Shown: one piece after another, positions 22,779-26,466 of the stretch
Layout: each line of letters begins with the position of its first letter
How positions within the stretch are numbered: position 1 is the stretch's first letter
Source of the DNA: UBA4660 sp034408895
GTDB lineage: Bacteria > Bacteroidota > Bacteroidia > Flavobacteriales_D > Sanyastnellaceae
DNA: 26,466 bases
NCBI GenBank assembly: GCA_034408895.1
Contig: JAWXCI010000002.1
Location: 1 to 26,466 of the forward strand
Reading direction: 5' to 3'
The notes under the pieces: model-generated
The model's database searches: none
Told to the model about the DNA's origin: nothing
Seen by the model: only the letters and a program-made list of their open reading frames with translations
Program-made: the position numbers and the translations under genes

Positions 22779-23789
22779 TTGGAAAACCCTGCGCGTATTC
22801 TCATCATTCGGTTCAGTTCCATTGGCGACATTGTGCTCACCACTCCTCTTGTGCGCTGCCTGAAGAAGCAAATGGAAATGGGTGTTGAAATCCATTTCCT
22901 CACCAAGAAGAAATACGCAACTCTTCTAACAGCCAATCCTTACATCACGAAAATTCATACGATAGAAAAAAGTGTTCAGGAAGTTCTTCCTGAATTGGAG
23001 AAGTGCGGTTTCGACTACGTGGTTGACTTGCACAAGAATATCCGCTCTTACATCGTAAAGAAACGATTGAAGGTTTTGTCGTTTTCATTTCGCAAAGTGA
23101 ATTTCGCGAAATGGATGCTGGTGAAATTCGGCAAACGCAGGAACTCCATTCCGCATGTGGTGGAACGTTACCTCGAAACAGTTTTCATCTTCGGGGTAAA
23201 GGATGATGAGAAGCCGCCTGACTATTTCATTCCCCCAAATGAAGGATTGAATAAAAAGGAAATACCGGATGTGATGAACCAAAAATTCGTGGTGTGGTGT
23301 ATTGGCGGAATGCACCAAGGAAAAAGAATGAGCAAGGAAAAGGTTGCAGCAATCATTTCAATGTGCAAACATCCCGTGGTTATCATCGGAGGTGTGGAAG
23401 ATGAAATGGAAGGAGACTTCATAGCAGAACATTGCGGAAGCCGTGTGTTTAATGCAGCCGGAAAATTTTCTCTTCACCAGTCTGCTGATTGTATTAGTCG
23501 GGCGGAAGTGGTGGTGACAGGCGATACCGGTATGATGCACATCGCATCAGCATTCAGCAAGAAAATTATTTCAGTTTGGGGATGTACAACTCCAGAATTG
23601 GGAATGTCTGCGTGGAGACCCCATCCGTCCAACATCATCATTGAACCCAAACATTTGACGAAACGCCCGTGTTCAAAATTGGGTGACCGATGCAAGTATG
23701 GAGACGAACAACGATGCATTGGACAAAACAGCAATGATGAAATTTTGCAGGCTATTGAAACGCTTTGGGTTCAACAAACAGCGCCTTGA
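22779..23789 (+). CDS. Family-9 glycosyltransferase (heptosyltransferase-like)
   Basis: The start is a TTG at 22779, giving MENPARILIIRFSSIGDIVLTTPLVRCLK, which matches the normal start of Bacteroidota GT9 enzymes; the longer frame (from 22704) overlaps tatD. The 336-residue protein has the GT-B pattern of heptosyltransferases: DIVLTTP and, in the C-terminal half, AEVVVTGDTGMMHIASAFSKKIISVWGCTTPELG, the ADP-sugar-binding GDTGxMHxA block. It probably adds heptose or another sugar to lipopolysaccharide core. Together with waaA at 24377 it forms an LPS-synthesis neighbourhood. The last 38 bp overlap the convergent thioesterase gene. Confidence 0.88.
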   Translation: MENPARILIIRFSSIGDIVLTTPLVRCLKKQMEMGVEIHFLTKKKYATLLTANPYITKIHTIEKSVQEVLPELEKCGFDYVVDLHKNIRSYIVKKRLKVLSFSFRKVNFAKWMLVKFGKRRNSIPHVVERYLETVFIFGVKDDEKPPDYFIPPNEGLNKKEIPDVMNQKFVVWCIGGMHQGKRMSKEKVAAIISMCKHPVVIIGGVEDEMEGDFIAEHCGSRVFNAAGKFSLHQSADCISRAEVVVTGDTGMMHIASAFSKKIISVWGCTTPELGMSAWRPHPSNIIIEPKHLTKRPCSKLGDRCKYGDEQRCIGQNSNDEILQAIETLWVQQTAP

Positions 23790-24285
23790 GTTCTGAGGCG
23801 TCCTGCGGTTTCATTTTTCCGGCAAGAATTAGTCGCAGTTGTCTTCTTCTAAGAGCACCATCGTACCTGCGTTTTTCTTCATCGGTTTCAGGAACAAGTT
23901 CAGGAACATTTATCGGTGAGCCAAGTTGGTCAACCGCCACGAAAGTGTAGATGGCTTCGTTGCATCTTGTTAGTTCTCCGGTGGTGGCGTGCTCCACAAA
24001 CACTTCCATATAAACTTCCATGGAAGAAGTAAATGCACGGGAAACTTTTGCTTCGATGGTTACTACATCGCCCAACTTGATGGGATGCTGGAATGAGACA
24101 TTGTTTACCGCTGCAGTTACCACAATCCTGCGGCAGTGCCGGTGTGCGGAGATGGCGGAAATCACGTCCATCCAGTTCATCAGTTGACCACCCATCAGGT
24201 TGCCGAGTGTGTTAGTGTTTTCAGGCAACACTAAGTGCGTGGCCACCGCGAATGTGTTTTTAGCAGAGTTCTTTTGTTTATTCAT
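23752..24285 (-). CDS. Acyl-CoA thioesterase, hotdog fold (YciA/BACH-like)
   Basis: The 177-residue protein begins with the hotdog core THLVLPENTNTLGNLMGGQLMNWMD, where the NxxG-NLMGG segment and the following Asp are typical of the YciA/BFIT acyl-CoA thioesterases, and continues with ISAHRHCRRIVVTAAVNNVSFQHPIKLGDVVTIEAKV. It should hydrolyse acyl-CoA to free acid and CoA in the cytoplasm. The C-terminal end is a charged helix. The gene runs opposite to waaA, and its 3' end overlaps the GT9 gene by 38 bp. A TATTTTCG sequence upstream could be its -7 box. Confidence 0.9.
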   Translation of the reverse strand: MNKQKNSAKNTFAVATHLVLPENTNTLGNLMGGQLMNWMDVISAISAHRHCRRIVVTAAVNNVSFQHPIKLGDVVTIEAKVSRAFTSSMEVYMEVFVEHATTGELTRCNEAIYTFVAVDQLGSPINVPELVPETDEEKRRYDGALRRRQLRLILAGKMKPQDASELKALFVEPKAFQ

Positions 24286-24376
24286 TTATCAGTGATGCGA
24301 TTTTGAGTGGGCGAAAATAGGTTCGGAGCAATTCCAGAGGTGTCCACTTTCTTTGCCCGATTAAGAACTACATCGA

Positions 24377-25642
24377 TTGATTCATCTCATTTACAATACA
24401 GGCATTTGGTTTTACGTTGTGGCAATTCGCGTTGTATCATTATTCAATGAAAAAGCAAAACTCTGGTTGCGGGGCAGGAAAGATGTCTTGTCGAAAATTG
24501 AAACCTGGAGAAAACAAAATCCAGGTAAACTCGTTTGGGTTCACTGCGCATCACTTGGCGAATTCGAGCAAGGCCGGCCAGTGATGGAAGCAATAAAGCG
24601 CGAACGCCCGCACGTCAAAATCATGCTCACGTTTTTTTCTCCTTCAGGATATGAGGTAAGAAAAAATTATTCCGGAGCCGATTTCATTTGCTACCTGCTG
24701 GCCGACACTCCCGCAAATGCCAGACGATTTGTTGAAATTGTTCAACCCGCGGCAGCACTCATCATTAAGTATGAGTATTGGGCGAATTATTTCTTCGAGT
24801 GCAAGAGACAACAAATCCCACTCTACATCATCTCAGGAATTCTTCGCCCTGAGCAACGATTCTTTGGTCTGTTCTCAGGATTCTGGAAAAAAGTATTGAA
24901 GTGCGTGACGCACTTTTTTGTGCAGAATGTGCAAACACAATCATTGTTGCAACAACATGGGTTTTCAAATGTGACTTTTACAGGCGACACACGTTTCGAC
25001 AGGGTTTCTGAAATTGCTCGAACAGCGAATGAGATTCATGAGATAATACAATTCAAGGGCAACGGATTTTGTGTGTTGGGTGGAAGTACGTGGGAAGAAG
25101 ATGAAAAAATTCTGATGATGAGTTCTCGCAATCCCGATAGCCATCTGGACGCGAAGCCCCGCAAAGTCGCAAAGGTTATCCTCGTTCCCCATGAACTTAT
25201 TGAAACCAAACTTTCAACGCTAAGCACTCAGTTGCCCAACTCCATTCGCTGGTCACAGCGGGCCGGAAAGGACCTCCGCACATATGATGTATTGATTGTG
25301 GATACCATCGGGTTGTTATCATCTATTTATCGCTATGCTGATATGGCATTGATTGGTGGCGGCTTCGGCAAGGGCATTCACAACATTCTTGAAGCAGCAG
25401 TGTGGGGAGTGCCTGTGGTGTTCGGTCCGAACTACCAAAAGTTTGATGAAGCCAAGCAACTGGTGGAAAGGGGAGGAGCGTTTGCAATAAGGAGTTCTGA
25501 AGAATTCAATAGGCTGCTTGAACGATGCATGACGGATGAATCATTTCGCACGAAAGCAGGAGAAATTGCCATGGGATTTGTGACGGAATCAACGGGTGCA
25601 ACAGAGAGGGTGATGAGACAACTCATGGGATTCTTTGACTGA
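24377..25642 (+). CDS. waaA: Kdo transferase (lipid A 3-deoxy-D-manno-octulosonate transferase)
   Basis: The TTG start at 24377 gives MIHLIYNTGIWFYVVAIRVVSLFNEKAKLWLRGRK, typical of Bacteroidota WaaA. The 421-residue GT-B enzyme has WVHCASLGEFEQGRPVM, KIMLTFFSPSGYEVRK, FTGDTRFDRV, VPHELIE, and ALIGGGFGKGIHNILEAAVWGVPVVFGPNYQKFDEA. It transfers Kdo to lipid A precursors at the inner membrane. Residues about 250-267 (around SRNPDSHLDAKPRKVAK) seem to be an insertion compared with the family, and their DNA resembles the dispersed repeat seen in the intergenic region at 16700. The fold-defining motifs on both sides are intact. Confidence 0.92.
   Translation: MIHLIYNTGIWFYVVAIRVVSLFNEKAKLWLRGRKDVLSKIETWRKQNPGKLVWVHCASLGEFEQGRPVMEAIKRERPHVKIMLTFFSPSGYEVRKNYSGADFICYLLADTPANARRFVEIVQPAAALIIKYEYWANYFFECKRQQIPLYIISGILRPEQRFFGLFSGFWKKVLKCVTHFFVQNVQTQSLLQQHGFSNVTFTGDTRFDRVSEIARTANEIHEIIQFKGNGFCVLGGSTWEEDEKILMMSSRNPDSHLDAKPRKVAKVILVPHELIETKLSTLSTQLPNSIRWSQRAGKDLRTYDVLIVDTIGLLSSIYRYADMALIGGGFGKGIHNILEAAVWGVPVVFGPNYQKFDEAKQLVERGGAFAIRSSEEFNRLLERCMTDESFRTKAGEIAMGFVTESTGATERVMRQLMGFFD
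25125..25175. repeat. In-frame repeat-like insert in waaA
   Basis: The stretch contains a half-site ATCCCGATAG like that of the palindromes at 11079 and 16679, then GCGAAGCCCCGCAAAGTCGCAAAG, which recalls the TCTTTGTGTCTTTGCGGCC piece at 16702-16720 read in reverse. It lies between GSTWEEDEKIL and KVILVPHE, normally close together. Confidence 0.45.
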
Positions 25643-25667
25643 TTGCCAGCAATTTTTTCCGGTTGGT

Positions 25668-25697
25668 TTTGCTTTTCTGGAACTCCGTTTACATTTG
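25668..25697 (+). promoter_or_regulatory. Promoter of the tRNA-Gly (and tRNA-Leu) unit
   Basis: TTTG at 25668-25671, spacer of 18 bases, then TACATTTG at 25690-25697: a good match to the Bacteroidota -33/-7 promoter. The tRNA-Gly begins 24 bases after the -7 box. Confidence 0.6.
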
Positions 25698-25720
25698 CGG
25701 CCTCAAAAGTTCTTTTTCAA

Positions 25721-25793
<73 letters not shown>

Positions 25794-25799
25794 CAAAAG

Positions 25800-25835
25800 A
25801 ATCCCGGTTTGGATATCCAAATCGGGATTTTTTTT
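25800..25835 (+). terminator. Rho-independent terminator-like hairpin between tRNA-Gly and tRNA-Leu
   Basis: AATCCCGGTTTGGAT (25800-25814) pairs with ATCCAAATCGGGATT (25815-25829) with one G-U pair, followed by eight Ts (25828-25835). It looks like a strong terminator, but tRNA-Leu lies just 13 bp downstream without an obvious promoter. Confidence 0.75.
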
Positions 25836-25848
25836 GAAGTGAAATTTT

Positions 25849-25933
25849 GCCCGGGTGGTGGAACGGTAGACACGAAGGACTTAAAATCCTTTGGCCAGAA
25901 ACGGCTGTGCGGGTTCAAGTCCCGCCTCGGGTA
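25849..25933 (+). tRNA. tRNA-Leu(TAA)
   Basis: 85 bases, class II. Acceptor GCCCGGG/CTCGGGT with two G-U pairs, D arm with TGGTGGAACGGTAGACAC, anticodon stem AAGGA/TCCTT with loop CTTAAAA (anticodon TAA), variable arm GGCCAGAAACGGCTGT, T arm GCGGG-TTCAAGT-CCCGC, discriminator A. Confidence 0.95.
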
Positions 25934-25942
25934 CTAAGCCGG

Positions 25943-25980
25943 AAAACCCCCTGATAAAGCCTTATTTATCAGAGGTTTTT
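25943..25980 (+). terminator. Terminator after tRNA-Leu
   Basis: ACCCCCTGATAAA and TTTATCAGAGGT form a stem with a 6-base loop (GCCTTA), followed by a run of Ts. It lies 10 bases after the tRNA, as expected for the end of the tRNA unit. Confidence 0.8.
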
Positions 25981-26125
25981 GGTTCGATAAAGCAGCTTCG
26001 AAATACAAAACCGTTTATTTTCAATGAGTTATACGTTCGAGCCTGGAAGGTGATTAAATAATTAATGATATATTTAGTCAAATTCAAATAGTAAACTTTC
26101 AACTGAACTTGCACTACCAACAAAA

Positions 26126-26466
26126 ATGAATATCTTAATTACAGGAGCAACGGGCAACGTAGGGATGTCGGTATTAAAACACCTAACAACACAAAACAAT
26201 AATTTAAAAGTATTTGCAGGGGTAAGAAATATTGAAAAAGAAAAAGACAAACTACAAGAATTCAATGTTTCACTTGTAACATTTGACTTTGAAAATGTTC
26301 CAAGTTTTCGACCCGCGCTTAAAGGGATAGACATACTTTTTTTACTTCGCCCACCACAATTAGCTGACGTTGAAAAATATTTTAAACCTTTAATTGATGA
26401 AGTGGTAAAATGTGATGTTAAGCAAATCGTTTTTTTATCGGTTCAGGGCGTTGAAAACAGTAAAAT
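26126..26466 (+). CDS. NmrA-like NAD(P)-binding oxidoreductase, 5' part (3' end outside window)
   Basis: The ATG at 26126 opens MNILITGATGNVGMSVLKHL, the GxxGxxG Rossmann motif of atypical short-chain dehydrogenases (NmrA/YtfG type). It continues with FDFENVPSF, then DILFLLRPPQLADV and KQIVFLSVQGVEN, at the positions expected for the substrate-side loop. About 113 residues lie in the window. The gene is clearly richer in A+T than the rest, and codon use favours AAA, AAT and TTA, which suggests a different origin or a start of an accessory region downstream of tRNA-Leu. Its precise activity cannot be inferred. Confidence 0.85.
   Translation, partial: MNILITGATGNVGMSVLKHLTTQNNNLKVFAGVRNIEKEKDKLQEFNVSLVTFDFENVPSFRPALKGIDILFLLRPPQLADVEKYFKPLIDEVVKCDVKQIVFLSVQGVENSK

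Overview
This window looks like chromosomal DNA of a Bacteroidota bacterium, probably an environmental, free-living lineage. The evidence is a secreted hydrolase with a type IX secretion (T9SS) C-terminal sorting domain, Kdo-transferase and family-9 glycosyltransferase genes for lipopolysaccharide, a thioredoxin-reductase-type ferredoxin-NADP reductase, frequent GTG/TTG starts, almost no Shine-Dalgarno sequences, and several good matches to the Bacteroidota -7 promoter element TAnnTTTG. Genus cannot be told from the sequence. There is no rRNA, no recognisable IS element and no CRISPR array.

Layout. 1-3258: the end of a surface-polysaccharide cluster (UDP-sugar dehydrogenase tail, rfbB, a CpsB/YwqE-type PHP phosphatase, one unknown gene). 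3262-4781: a ferredoxin and its NADP reductase. 4905-6185: a T9SS-exported alpha/beta hydrolase. 6188-7465: a divergent cupin/TetR pair with twin operators. 7467-8827: Mrp and Nfu iron-sulfur carriers. 8913-9979: a frameshifted YhcG-like nuclease gene. 9991-18588: mostly housekeeping (TrmB fused to an alkyltransferase-like domain, a MurG-like glycosyltransferase, tadA, a YfcC-family permease, mgtE, a D-2-hydroxyacid dehydrogenase), ending in a cytoplasmic gingipain-like (C25) cysteine peptidase overlapping a small partner gene. 18596-18791: a degenerate and an intact tRNA-Ser in tandem. 18800-19861: L-asparaginase. 19977-21867: a two-gene envelope module whose first gene has an 8-bp tandem repeat between its promoter/ATG and its reading frame. 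21950-25642: tatD, a GT9 glycosyltransferase, an acyl-CoA thioesterase and waaA. 25690-25980: tRNA-Gly and tRNA-Leu. 26126-end: the start of an NmrA-like oxidoreductase in more AT-rich DNA. No gene-free stretch exceeds 300 bases; the longest (19862-20110, 14080-14298, 25934-26125) hold the promoter, repeat and terminator elements listed.

The main signals are: (1) the C25-like peptidase and small-protein pair, the best candidate for an undescribed effector module; (2) a probable phase-variable switch at 20029-20111, apparently OFF here; (3) small palindromes inserted in frame in at least four protein genes and in a tRNA-Ser copy, resembling the in-gene palindromic elements of Rickettsia; (4) a TrmB-ATL fusion with PAHR in place of PCHR; (5) a twin 15-bp operator set exactly 21 bp apart.
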